Below, piece by piece: positions 1 to 8,667 of a stretch of 64,000 bases of DNA. The DNA is taken from assembly GCA_026996295.1 (NCBI GenBank), contig JALWLL010000006.1, positions 1 through 64,000 of the forward strand, written 5' to 3'. This DNA comes from Sulfurimonas sp. GTDB lineage: Bacteria > Campylobacterota > Campylobacteria > Campylobacterales > Sulfurimonadaceae. Each line of letters opens with the position of its first letter. Position 1 is the stretch's first letter. A model generated the notes under the pieces. The model ran no database searches. It saw nothing but the letters and a program-made list of their open reading frames with translations, and was not told the origin of the DNA. A program made the translations under genes and the position numbers.

Positions 1-125
1 ACTACCCATTTTTGCACCTTTTCATCTTTTACAGAAAGTTTTTGAGACAAGACATCCAGGCTTATTTCAGCGCGCATTCGTGCCCATTCAAGCACACTAG
101 GTGTAATCAATGCTTGTGTTGCCAT
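1..125 (-). CDS. Partial N-terminus of an HTH-containing protein, possibly ImmA/IrrE-type (runs off left edge)
   Basis: Reverse strand ATG at 125 with GGAGG-type RBS just upstream; reads MATQALITPSVLEWARMRAEISLDVLSQKLSVKDEKVQKW.., an XRE-like HTH as found at the N-terminus of ImmA/IrrE family proteins. Not in ORF list because it is truncated. Confidence 0.55.
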   Translation of the reverse strand, partial: MATQALITPSVLEWARMRAEISLDVLSQKLSVKDEKVQKWV

Positions 126-218
126 CTTGTCCTCCCTTTCATTTTATGGTATATTATGACACTAATAGACTTTAATTTCAATATGCTAAAGCATTTAAAA
201 TTCCAAACAATTTTTTTA

Positions 219-1382
219 CTATACCTTCACCCTCATCTTTCCACTCAAGAGCTCATGCATCAAGCCTTTTTTAAGCTCTTTAAGTTTTTCGAGGTTTTTC
301 TTTTCGGTTTCGATTTTTTTGTCTTGGGCTGTTAGGATGTTAGCAATCTGCTTTTGTTCAATAAAAGATGGCTTCTTTATTCTGATTTTATTTATATTGG
401 CTGTACTTAAACTTGGTACACCTGAAGCTTCATTGTACTTATTCCAGTTTATTGATTCAAATATATAAAAAGCCCATTTTGGAAAATGCTGTTCTTTTAT
501 TTTAGAATAAAACAAAGTATCAACTGTCCAAAAAGGTGTTTCCATATACTGAGGTTTATTTATTGTCCCTTTTCTACCAATTAGAACAGATGGCTTATCA
601 TATAAAAAATGATTTGTAAACCCCATAACACCACCTGTTCCAAGAATAGGATACTTTCCATTAATAACTTCAACTTCTTTTTGATCTTTTCCATACTGAA
701 TAGTCAACATACTTTGAATATCATCTATCTCCCACTCCACAGGAATCAAGCCAAGTTCACTCTCTTTATATTTGTGGGTTTTTGGGGAGCGGATGGTGCC
801 GTTTTCATCTATACCGTTGGTGAGGAGGTCGTGCATGAGAGCTTTTTTGATGTTTTTCTCTTTTGCTATAAGTTTTTGGCTTGCTTCAATGGCACTGTCA
901 AGGGTGGAGAGGATTTTGGCTATTTTTTGTTGTTCTTTTAATGCTTTAGGAAACTGTATATTAAGCTTAGAAAAATCATTTTTACCGATTGCAAGAAAAG
1001 TACTTCCTTGCGACAATCTATCTAATTGCCTTCTTTCCTGAAATAAAGCATAAAATCCATAAGTTGAATCTATCTTGTCAATTGTTATTGATGCAAGTCC
1101 TCGTCCAATACAATATTTTTTATCTGCAAGATTCATATCTCCAACAGGAGCACGAACACTTATTAATACATCTCCTTTATTCGCTACTTTTTTTGGTTCA
1201 GTCACCCAATAACATTCCTGCGGATATATTTCTCCAAAATCAGCATTACCTTGAAGAAAAGCCATGCCCTCTTGATTCTCATTTATAAATTCTGAGTCAG
1301 GGGACTGTCCCATGTTTATTTTTGCCACATCTGAAAAAACTTTTACTTCCCACTCCTCAGGCACTTCCAAAACCTCATTCAT
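219..1382 (-). CDS. hsdS: Type I restriction-modification system specificity subunit S
   Basis: Two target-recognition-domain halves with conserved motifs ([19 protein letters not shown].., [13 protein letters not shown].., [34 protein letters not shown]); overlaps hsdM by 4 bp. Confidence 0.92.
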   Translation of the reverse strand: MNEVLEVPEEWEVKVFSDVAKINMGQSPDSEFINENQEGMAFLQGNADFGEIYPQECYWVTEPKKVANKGDVLISVRAPVGDMNLADKKYCIGRGLASITIDKIDSTYGFYALFQERRQLDRLSQGSTFLAIGKNDFSKLNIQFPKALKEQQKIAKILSTLDSAIEASQKLIAKEKNIKKALMHDLLTNGIDENGTIRSPKTHKYKESELGLIPVEWEIDDIQSMLTIQYGKDQKEVEVINGKYPILGTGGVMGFTNHFLYDKPSVLIGRKGTINKPQYMETPFWTVDTLFYSKIKEQHFPKWAFYIFESINWNKYNEASGVPSLSTANINKIRIKKPSFIEQKQIANILTAQDKKIETEKKNLEKLKELKKGLMHELLSGKMRVKV

Positions 1383-3610
1383 CTATACCCTAGCTCCGTC
1401 AAAAACTCTTTTATCTCTTGTGTTGCCTCATCTCTCTCTTTTTCTATCTCGCTTAGGCTCACTTGGTATTTATCCCACAGTTTTTCTATATCTGCAATGA
1501 TTGCCTGTTTTTTCTCACTAAGGTAGCGTTTTGTGATGCTGATGGCATCACTTTGTAGCATATCAACCACCAAGGCTTTCTCATCCTCTATATTTTCAAA
1601 CAGTTCTGCTTTGAGAAGTTCTATTTTCTCTTGCAAGGCTGCCTTATCGCTCTGCAGTTTTGCAGATTTTAGCTTTTTGAGATGCTCTGTCAGTTTCGTA
1701 TGTATCTTTAGAGATGATGCATCAAGTATATCTACAAATGATTTATTTGTGCTGATGTAGCTGTTAGAGAGGAGTTTATAGTCATAGCCACTGCTTTTTA
1801 TTGACTTGAGTGTAAACTTATTCTCCACCCACCATGATGCAAAGATACCGCGGATTTTAAATCTGTCTATCACTTCATAAGAGCGACTCTCAAACACCTC
1901 CTCTATAAGTTTGTACCCATCTCTGTAAAGTGTACTTATATCGCTTTTTTCATCGTCAATGATGCTTTGGTATTGCTCATACCATTGCTCTATCAGATCT
2001 AACACCATAGTATCTGTTTGTTCAAACTGTTCAGAGTTCTCTAGAAGTTCGCGGATTTTTGACTTTTCATCTATAACAGGCTTAAAGTTGTAGTACGATT
2101 CATCTTTTGGCTCAAATATATCGCTCGGTTGCAGGTTGTAGTTCTTCATAAGCTCCACACTCCACTCACACTTTGGCACACCACCAAAGATATGTGCTTT
2201 TACATCATGAGGCTCGGGTGGTGGTGTGTTGTCCACATAACGGCGAATATTTAGGTTAAACTCCTCTTTTGCAATCTCCTCAACACTCACTAAGCATGAG
2301 TAGTTTGTAATCTCTAAAGCATTTTGATAAACAAAGTTGATCTTTTCTATATCTTCGGCTCTGAGGTGGTTTTGATTTTTTCCCTCTTTGTACTCCCTGT
2401 CTGCATTTATAAACAATATTTTGTCATCTTTTTTTGCTTTGTTGATGATAAGCAGAGATGCAGGGATGCCCGTACCATAAAAAAGCCCACTTGGCAGTCC
2501 AATGACCGCTTCAAGTATCCCTTTTTCTTCTATGAGGTATCTTCTAAACTCCCCCTCTACACTCCCACGAAAGAGAACTCCGTGAGGCATCACTACACCC
2601 ATTTTTCCATCTGATTTGAGAGAAGCTATCATATGCTGAACAAACATATAGTCTCCCTTTTTTCCAGACTCAGGCATAAAGTGAGAGAAACGCTCTTTAA
2701 AAGTCATATCTGCTTTTTTATAGTTTTGAGAAAATGGTGGATTGGCTATGACTCTGTCAAATTGCTGTAGCTGTCCATTTTTTGTGTGGAGTGGTTTCTC
2801 TAGGGTATCTTCATTTTTGATGTCAGCATTTATAATACCGTGTAAAATCATATTCATCTTACACATCGCCCAAGTTGATGGGATAGAGTCTTGACCATTA
2901 AGCGAGAAGTCATCGGAGTTATATATCTCTTTGATATGCTCTTTTGCCTGTATGAGCATACCACCACTACCCACTGTTGGATCATAGATACTCATACCGG
3001 GTTTTGGATCGAGGATTTTAACAAGCAGAGTTACCACACCGCTTGGCGTATAAAACTCCCCTGCCTTTTTCCCGGCACTATCAGCAAAAAACTTAATTAA
3101 GTACTCATAAGCCGCACCTAAAAGATCAGGAAACTCAAAATCTTCATCACGCAGACGCAATTTATCAAAGTGTTGAATGAGTTGCTGGAGTTTTGCATCT
3201 GAGATTTTGGAGTTGCCCACTTTTTTGTTGAAGTTTATGTGCTTGAGTACACCCTCAAGTGAAGATAAGTTTGCCTCTTCGATGGAACTCAGAGCGATGT
3301 TGAGTTGTTCACCTATATTTTTTTTAAGATGACGCAGGTTTTTCCATCTTGCTTCATCTGGAACATTAAAAGCAAAAGCATGATTTTGCAGAAGTATCTC
3401 TATGGTTGCATCATCATGACCTTGTGACTTGTACTCACTGAGAACTTTTTCATACTCTACATCATACTGATCAGAGAGGCGTTTTAAAAAGAGCATACCG
3501 AAGATATACTCCTTAAATTCACTCGCCTCCATCTTCCCACGTAAAATATCTGCTGCTGCAAAAAGATGCTGTTCTAGTTGATTTAGGGTTAGTTTCATAT
3601 ATTTTCTCAA
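1379..3610 (-). CDS. hsdM: Type I restriction-modification system DNA methyltransferase subunit M
   Basis: HsdM N-terminal domain and N6-adenine methylase motifs ([19 protein letters not shown].., [16 protein letters not shown]). Confidence 0.95.
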   Translation of the reverse strand: MRKYMKLTLNQLEQHLFAAADILRGKMEASEFKEYIFGMLFLKRLSDQYDVEYEKVLSEYKSQGHDDATIEILLQNHAFAFNVPDEARWKNLRHLKKNIGEQLNIALSSIEEANLSSLEGVLKHINFNKKVGNSKISDAKLQQLIQHFDKLRLRDEDFEFPDLLGAAYEYLIKFFADSAGKKAGEFYTPSGVVTLLVKILDPKPGMSIYDPTVGSGGMLIQAKEHIKEIYNSDDFSLNGQDSIPSTWAMCKMNMILHGIINADIKNEDTLEKPLHTKNGQLQQFDRVIANPPFSQNYKKADMTFKERFSHFMPESGKKGDYMFVQHMIASLKSDGKMGVVMPHGVLFRGSVEGEFRRYLIEEKGILEAVIGLPSGLFYGTGIPASLLIINKAKKDDKILFINADREYKEGKNQNHLRAEDIEKINFVYQNALEITNYSCLVSVEEIAKEEFNLNIRRYVDNTPPPEPHDVKAHIFGGVPKCEWSVELMKNYNLQPSDIFEPKDESYYNFKPVIDEKSKIRELLENSEQFEQTDTMVLDLIEQWYEQYQSIIDDEKSDISTLYRDGYKLIEEVFESRSYEVIDRFKIRGIFASWWVENKFTLKSIKSSGYDYKLLSNSYISTNKSFVDILDASSLKIHTKLTEHLKKLKSAKLQSDKAALQEKIELLKAELFENIEDEKALVVDMLQSDAISITKRYLSEKKQAIIADIEKLWDKYQVSLSEIEKERDEATQEIKEFLTELGYR

Positions 3611-3685
3611 TCATTAAATGTAAAGAGCATTATACCTAATCCTATTCAATATAATCTCAGACTCCGCTTCCTCTCTTTTCAACAG

Positions 3686-3708
3686 TATGACACCCTGTCA
3701 TATTTTTT
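3686..3708 (+). terminator. Perfect 7-bp inverted repeat plus T6 tract in the divergent hsdM/dinB intergenic region
   Basis: TATGACA-CCC-TGTCATA-TTTTTT read directly; role as terminator or operator undetermined. Confidence 0.4.
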
Positions 3709-3798
3709 AGATTTTATGTCAAATTTGTATATACTCTTTAGATAAAATACCTCACTGTTCTTACACTTCTGTATGATCGTGCTTTAGGGATATAAACA

Positions 3799-5070
3799 AT
3801 GAAAATCCACATAGATATCGACTGTTTTTTTGTCTCGTGTGCGAGGATCCAAGATCCTTCCCTTGAGCATAAGCCCGTTGCCATTGGGGGACGAAGCGAC
3901 ACAAAGATCTTCAACACTGAGGCGAAGAACCAAACTGTAAATCTGCAAAACAGCGGTTCATTTGTTCCCACTTTTTACAAAGCCTATGAGGCAAAAGATG
4001 ATGACCTCGATGCCTTTAAAGATGCAGACGGTAGAGTTCGCGGCATACTCACGACTTCATCTTATGAGGCTCGGGCATATGGCATAAAAACCGCTATGAG
4101 CATCAAAGAAGCCCTGACGCTTTGCCCCCAGCTCATCATCAAAGCACCAAATATGTCTATGTATCAGAAGTTATCCCATGAACTGCACGAGTTCTTATCA
4201 TCAAAGATACCCCTTATTGAACAAGCGAGCATCGATGAGTTTTACGGCGATCTCAGTGGTTGGGTCAAAGATGAAGATGTGGAGCACTTCATCGACAATC
4301 TACGCCACGAGATCAAACATGCCACACAACTTCCCGTCTCCATAGGTGCAGCTCATACACGCTATATTGCCAAGCTTGCAACTTCTGAAGCAAAACCTTT
4401 TGGATGCAAAACGATCTTTGAGCATCAGTTTGACTCTTTTGTGAACCCTATAGCCGTAGAGAAATTCGCAGGTATCGGACGCAGTATGCAGGCAAAACTG
4501 CACTCTGCCCAGATCCACACACTCGGAGAGCTTAGAGCAAGGCGGGGAACACTTGAGTCATGGGGACCCTATGCCAAAGAACTCTACAAGCGAGTAAGTG
4601 GGCTATCTGACACCCCCATACAGACAAAACACAAACGCAAATCCATAGGGATATCACGTACATTTGACCCGATCTACAAAAGGGAAGAACTCAGAAGAAG
4701 AGTGCATGTTTTAGCAAGACACCTAAGTTTTGCCATCTTGAAACTGCAGGTGATACCCACAGTATATCATCTCAGCATATCGTATGAGATGAAGCAAAAA
4801 TCTCATAAAAACATCTCTTTGTGTGAAGTGTTTACAGAAAAAAAGTTTGACTCTCTGTGTCTTCGCCTTTTCAATGAAGCCGACATACACAGACGCTTAT
4901 GTGTCATACGCCTGAGCATCAACTGCTCAAGTTTTACACGTGACTCAAAAAAAGAGCTCTCCCTGATCGGCTTTGAAGAGGAGCAAAAGATGAAACAACT
5001 CACCGACTCCTCACAAAAACTTCGAGAAAAATATGGCATAGATACATTGAAATGGGGAAGTGAATTATGA
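3799..5070 (+). CDS. dinB: Y-family DNA polymerase (DinB/Pol IV-like)
   Basis: KIHIDIDCFFVSC, SSYEARAYGIKTAMSIKEALTLCP, ASIDEFYGDLSG motifs of Y-family polymerases. Confidence 0.88.
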   Translation: MKIHIDIDCFFVSCARIQDPSLEHKPVAIGGRSDTKIFNTEAKNQTVNLQNSGSFVPTFYKAYEAKDDDLDAFKDADGRVRGILTTSSYEARAYGIKTAMSIKEALTLCPQLIIKAPNMSMYQKLSHELHEFLSSKIPLIEQASIDEFYGDLSGWVKDEDVEHFIDNLRHEIKHATQLPVSIGAAHTRYIAKLATSEAKPFGCKTIFEHQFDSFVNPIAVEKFAGIGRSMQAKLHSAQIHTLGELRARRGTLESWGPYAKELYKRVSGLSDTPIQTKHKRKSIGISRTFDPIYKREELRRRVHVLARHLSFAILKLQVIPTVYHLSISYEMKQKSHKNISLCEVFTEKKFDSLCLRLFNEADIHRRLCVIRLSINCSSFTRDSKKELSLIGFEEEQKMKQLTDSSQKLREKYGIDTLKWGSEL

Positions 5071-5097
5071 TAGAATTATCTTCAAATAAGAGGTGCC

Positions 5098-6036
5098 ATG
5101 CGATACATCAATCTACTCGATCAGTTCAGGTCTTTTTACTTTAGAAACTATCCCGATGATATGGAGATCCAAATAGAATACTTTGCAGTATTTGGCGGTC
5201 TTGGTTGGGAAGTTGATACCACTTTAAGCATGGACTCCCTTATAGAGGAGCTTATTCTTAAAAATTTTGATGCCATCGATCGCAAGATGGAAGAGTTCAC
5301 ACTCTCGCGCCCTGACAACAAAAGACTGCTTATTGCCCTTGCAACCGGAGACAGACGCATATTTTCCGCCTTTAACAAAGCGGGTTTGAACAACGGTAAC
5401 GGCGGTGCGGCACTCAATTTTTTACAACAAAAAGGTGTGATCCAGATAGAGTACTCAAGAGAGGCTCTCCCCGATAAGAGCAAGTACAAGCTCAAAAGGG
5501 AAGAGTCCAGACACAGAATCTCCGACAAAGTACTCTTTACACAACCTTTTGTCCGCTTCTGGTTTTACTTTATAGCCCCTTACATCAAAGATATCAAGCA
5601 AAACAACTACACAAATCTGCTCAAAAATTTTCATGAACAACAAAACAACTACACAAGCTTGGTCTTTGAAGAGCTCTCAGAGATCTTACTCAACTACAAT
5701 CTGAGAGATGCGCACATACTGACTTCTGGAAGCTACTGGGATGCAAAGGTTGAGATAGATATCCTGACCGTAACCAAAAATGATAAAGTCTATGTATCTG
5801 AGTGCAAATGGAAAAACCACAAGGTAACAAAAAACGAACTGCATAAACTTCTAGAGAAGTGCGAGCGTTTGGATATTGTACCGACACAGCTCATACTTTT
5901 TTCAAAAAGAGGCTTCTCAAAAGAACTTCTGAGTATGCAGGGCAAAGAGCTTGCTCTTTACAGCTGTGAAGATTTCAAAGCACTTCTTAAAAGCAGTTCC
6001 AAAAACGAACTGCTTGAGGACTTTACCCTCAGCTGA
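5098..6036 (+). CDS. DUF234-type protein with a PD-(D/E)XK nuclease-like C-terminal domain
   Basis: Winged-helix-like N-terminal half, DUF234-like middle (RHRISDKVLFTQPFVRFWFYFIAPY), C-terminal EIDILTVTKNDKVYVSECKWK (D...ExK); no Walker A motif. Confidence 0.6.
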   Translation: MRYINLLDQFRSFYFRNYPDDMEIQIEYFAVFGGLGWEVDTTLSMDSLIEELILKNFDAIDRKMEEFTLSRPDNKRLLIALATGDRRIFSAFNKAGLNNGNGGAALNFLQQKGVIQIEYSREALPDKSKYKLKREESRHRISDKVLFTQPFVRFWFYFIAPYIKDIKQNNYTNLLKNFHEQQNNYTSLVFEELSEILLNYNLRDAHILTSGSYWDAKVEIDILTVTKNDKVYVSECKWKNHKVTKNELHKLLEKCERLDIVPTQLILFSKRGFSKELLSMQGKELALYSCEDFKALLKSSSKNELLEDFTLS

Positions 6037-6832
6037 CCACCTTGAGTGCCGTGTATGCTTCTTGAAGCAGTTGAAACTTTTGCGTATAGTGTTTGACCAT
6101 ATGGGGATCTTCATGAAAGATCTTATCCGGATGGTACACCTTTGTAAGTTTTTTGTAGCTCTTTTTCAAAGCATCCTGAGAAGCACCCACCGGACATTCC
6201 AAAATAGTATAGAACTGTACCTTTTCATCCACCTCTTCATCTTTGCACAGATCACCAAAACTAAAACTTGCAAAATCGGAGTAGAGTTTGCTCATAAAAT
6301 GGTTATCGTAGGTGTATTTGATATCGTAGTGCAAAATATGGCGTTTGTTCAAAGCGCGTTCAAGTCTTGCTTTTGCTTTGTAGTCGGAGACATCGACAAC
6401 CAAAGAGCAGTCAGTTCCCCGCTCCACATATACCTCCAGTTGTGAACGCAAATAACTCAACACCCATGAGTTTGGAGCATCAAGAGAGATCAAGACCGTA
6501 TCTTTATCGTATGCATAGAGGTTCACCGTCACCACTTCAGGCTCTTCAAGCTTGTCAAGCTCTATCTTTATAGGTTGTGTTCCATACTTAAGCATGGAGC
6601 GGAGAAAAAATTTATGGGAAAAGTCATGTTGTTTTGCATGAAATGCACTCAGCTGACGTAAAAACTCTTCTCTTACCTCTTTAAGTGTTTCATTTCTAAA
6701 TACAAGCACCGCTTTTGGTAAAAAAAGCATACCTCTTGAGTGATGGTTGAGAAAATTTCTCATCCATTCGGTATTTAACGTCTCAAATCCTGTCGTGATA
6801 AGAATAAGATTATTGCGTAAGACAATCTCCAT
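6029..6832 (-). CDS. DnaJ domain-containing protein with C-terminal J-domain
   Basis: C-terminal FYTILECPVGASQDALKKSYKKLTKVYHPDKI...FQLLQEAYTAL with HPD tripeptide. Confidence 0.85.
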   Translation of the reverse strand: MEIVLRNNLILITTGFETLNTEWMRNFLNHHSRGMLFLPKAVLVFRNETLKEVREEFLRQLSAFHAKQHDFSHKFFLRSMLKYGTQPIKIELDKLEEPEVVTVNLYAYDKDTVLISLDAPNSWVLSYLRSQLEVYVERGTDCSLVVDVSDYKAKARLERALNKRHILHYDIKYTYDNHFMSKLYSDFASFSFGDLCKDEEVDEKVQFYTILECPVGASQDALKKSYKKLTKVYHPDKIFHEDPHMVKHYTQKFQLLQEAYTALKVVS

Positions 6833-6874
6833 AGATCCTACCTTTTTGGATAGTTTTGTACACTTTAAGCATTT

Positions 6875-7729
6875 TTAGTTCCACTTACGACATATATCTT
6901 TGTAGCACTCTGCCCTTCTATCTTTTAGAAGTCCCCAGTACTCCCTTTGTTTTGCATTCTCTTGCAGATCAAATTCTGCATAGATCACCTGCTCTTTATC
7001 TCTGGACGCTTCTGCAATTTTTGCACCTGTATAGTCTGTTATGAAAGAGGAGCCGTAAAAGTTCAGCGTGCAGCTTGCTCCCACCTCTTCGCCGTAGCGG
7101 TTTGCAACAACAACAGGTACGGTGTTTGCAGCGGCATGTCCCATCTGTACCCTTTGCCAGTGCGCACACGAATCAATACCGATCTCCGGCTCACTGCCGA
7201 TAGCCGTAGGGTAGAAAATGATCTCAGCTCCCATAAGGGTTAATGCTCTTGCTGTTTCACAGAACCATTGATCCCAACATATACCGACCCCTATTTTTCC
7301 AAAACGGGTCGCATACACCTTAAAACCTGTGTCGCCGGGTTTGAAGTAAAATTTCTCCTCATAGCCCGCTCCATCAGGAATATGTGTTTTACGGTAGTTA
7401 TCCATAACAGAGCCATCGGCATCAATCACAACAAGGGAGTTAAAGTAATCATCGTCACTTTTTTCAAAATAACTTACCAATACAACGACACCCAACTCTT
7501 GTGCAAGTTTTGAGAAGTGTTGTATAAGTGAATTATTTTCCCGTGGAGAAGCCCATGCAAAATATTTTTCATCCATATCTTTGCAAAAATAGAGCCCCTC
7601 AAACAGCTCCGGTAAAAGTATGATCTGCGCACCACTTAAAGCTGCCTCTCTTAGAAGCTTCTGAGCTTTTAAGATATTGGCATCTTTACTCTCTTGCATA
7701 CTCATCTGAATTGCAGCTACTTTTACCAT
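6875..7729 (-). CDS. aguB: Carbon-nitrogen hydrolase, N-carbamoylputrescine amidase-like
   Basis: Nitrilase catalytic triad context: LLPELFEGLYFC, YRKTHIPDGAGYEEKFYF, GVGICWDQWFCETAR. Confidence 0.88.
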   Translation of the reverse strand: MVKVAAIQMSMQESKDANILKAQKLLREAALSGAQIILLPELFEGLYFCKDMDEKYFAWASPRENNSLIQHFSKLAQELGVVVLVSYFEKSDDDYFNSLVVIDADGSVMDNYRKTHIPDGAGYEEKFYFKPGDTGFKVYATRFGKIGVGICWDQWFCETARALTLMGAEIIFYPTAIGSEPEIGIDSCAHWQRVQMGHAAANTVPVVVANRYGEEVGASCTLNFYGSSFITDYTGAKIAEASRDKEQVIYAEFDLQENAKQREYWGLLKDRRAECYKDICRKWN

Positions 7730-7735
7730 AAAGAT

Positions 7736-8014
7736 CTAACCTCTGCCTGTTACTTCCAAAAGGTGGTAACCAAACTGAGTTTTGATAGGCCCATAAAGAA
7801 CACCTACATCACCGTTAAATACCGCCTGATCAAACTCTGGTACCATCTGACCGGGTCCAAATTGCCCCAAATCACCACCCTTTGCACCTGAAGGACACTG
7901 TGAATGTGACTGTGCCACACTCTCAAAAGAGGCTCCGTTTTCGATCTCTGCTTTGAGTGTATTGCACTCATCTTCACTGCTTACGAGTATATGTCTTGCT
8001 GTTGCCCATGCCAT
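7736..8014 (-). CDS. Parvulin-type peptidylprolyl isomerase
   Basis: ARHILVSSEDEC...GGDLGQFGPGQMVPEFDQAVF...IKTQFGYHLLEV; start trimmed from the ORF call to the MAWATARH methionine. Confidence 0.9.
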   Translation of the reverse strand: MAWATARHILVSSEDECNTLKAEIENGASFESVAQSHSQCPSGAKGGDLGQFGPGQMVPEFDQAVFNGDVGVLYGPIKTQFGYHLLEVTGRG

Positions 8015-8161
8015 CATTTTTTCCTTTTGTTTTATGTTTTGTAATTTTACTCTATTTTTGATTACTTTGAAAATCATTAACACAAATAATTAATATTTAT
8101 TTGCATAATAAATAAAATATCGATAATGTATCATTCATAGATTTAAATTTCGGAGATTAAA

Positions 8162-8662
8162 ATGAAAAAAATTATAGTAGGTATTTTAACTGCCTTGGTA
8201 TTTTTGGGATGTTCTTCAGACAAACCCCAAACAGATGTTGAACCACAACTTGTAGTTGAGAAAAGTTTAGGTGATCTTAAACTTAACGATCAATTTGGCA
8301 AAGAACAAACACTGGATGCAGATACAAAAACAGTGATCTTCGCATTTTCAAAAGATGTGGGTCATACGTGTAACGATTTCTTTGCAACTAAAAATGAATC
8401 GTACTTAAAAGATCACAAGGCGGTTTTTGTTGCTGATGTAAGCGGTGCACCTTCACTTATCAGAAGTATGTTCATCCTTCCGGGACTTAAAGACTTTAAG
8501 CATACTATCTTGGTTATTGACGATGCTGAAACTTCTGCAAAATATAAACCTGCACACAACAGTGAAAAGATTGTTGTTGTAGATCTTGATAACAAAAAGA
8601 TCACGGATATCAAGTTTCTTAACTCTCCTGAAGAGTTGGATGAGAAACTCCAAAAAAACTAA
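8162..8662 (+). CDS. Putative lipoprotein, possibly thioredoxin/peroxiredoxin-like fold
   Basis: Signal peptide with lipobox (ALVFLGCSS); TVIFAFSKDVGHTCNDFF.. resembles a Trx-like fold. Confidence 0.6.
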   Translation: MKKIIVGILTALVFLGCSSDKPQTDVEPQLVVEKSLGDLKLNDQFGKEQTLDADTKTVIFAFSKDVGHTCNDFFATKNESYLKDHKAVFVADVSGAPSLIRSMFILPGLKDFKHTILVIDDAETSAKYKPAHNSEKIVVVDLDNKKITDIKFLNSPEELDEKLQKN

Positions 8663-8667
8663 AACTA

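Noticed and set aside
5951-6445. 164-aa plus-strand ORF
   Set aside because: Antisense to the DnaJ-domain gene and overlapping the DUF234-like gene; no coding signature.
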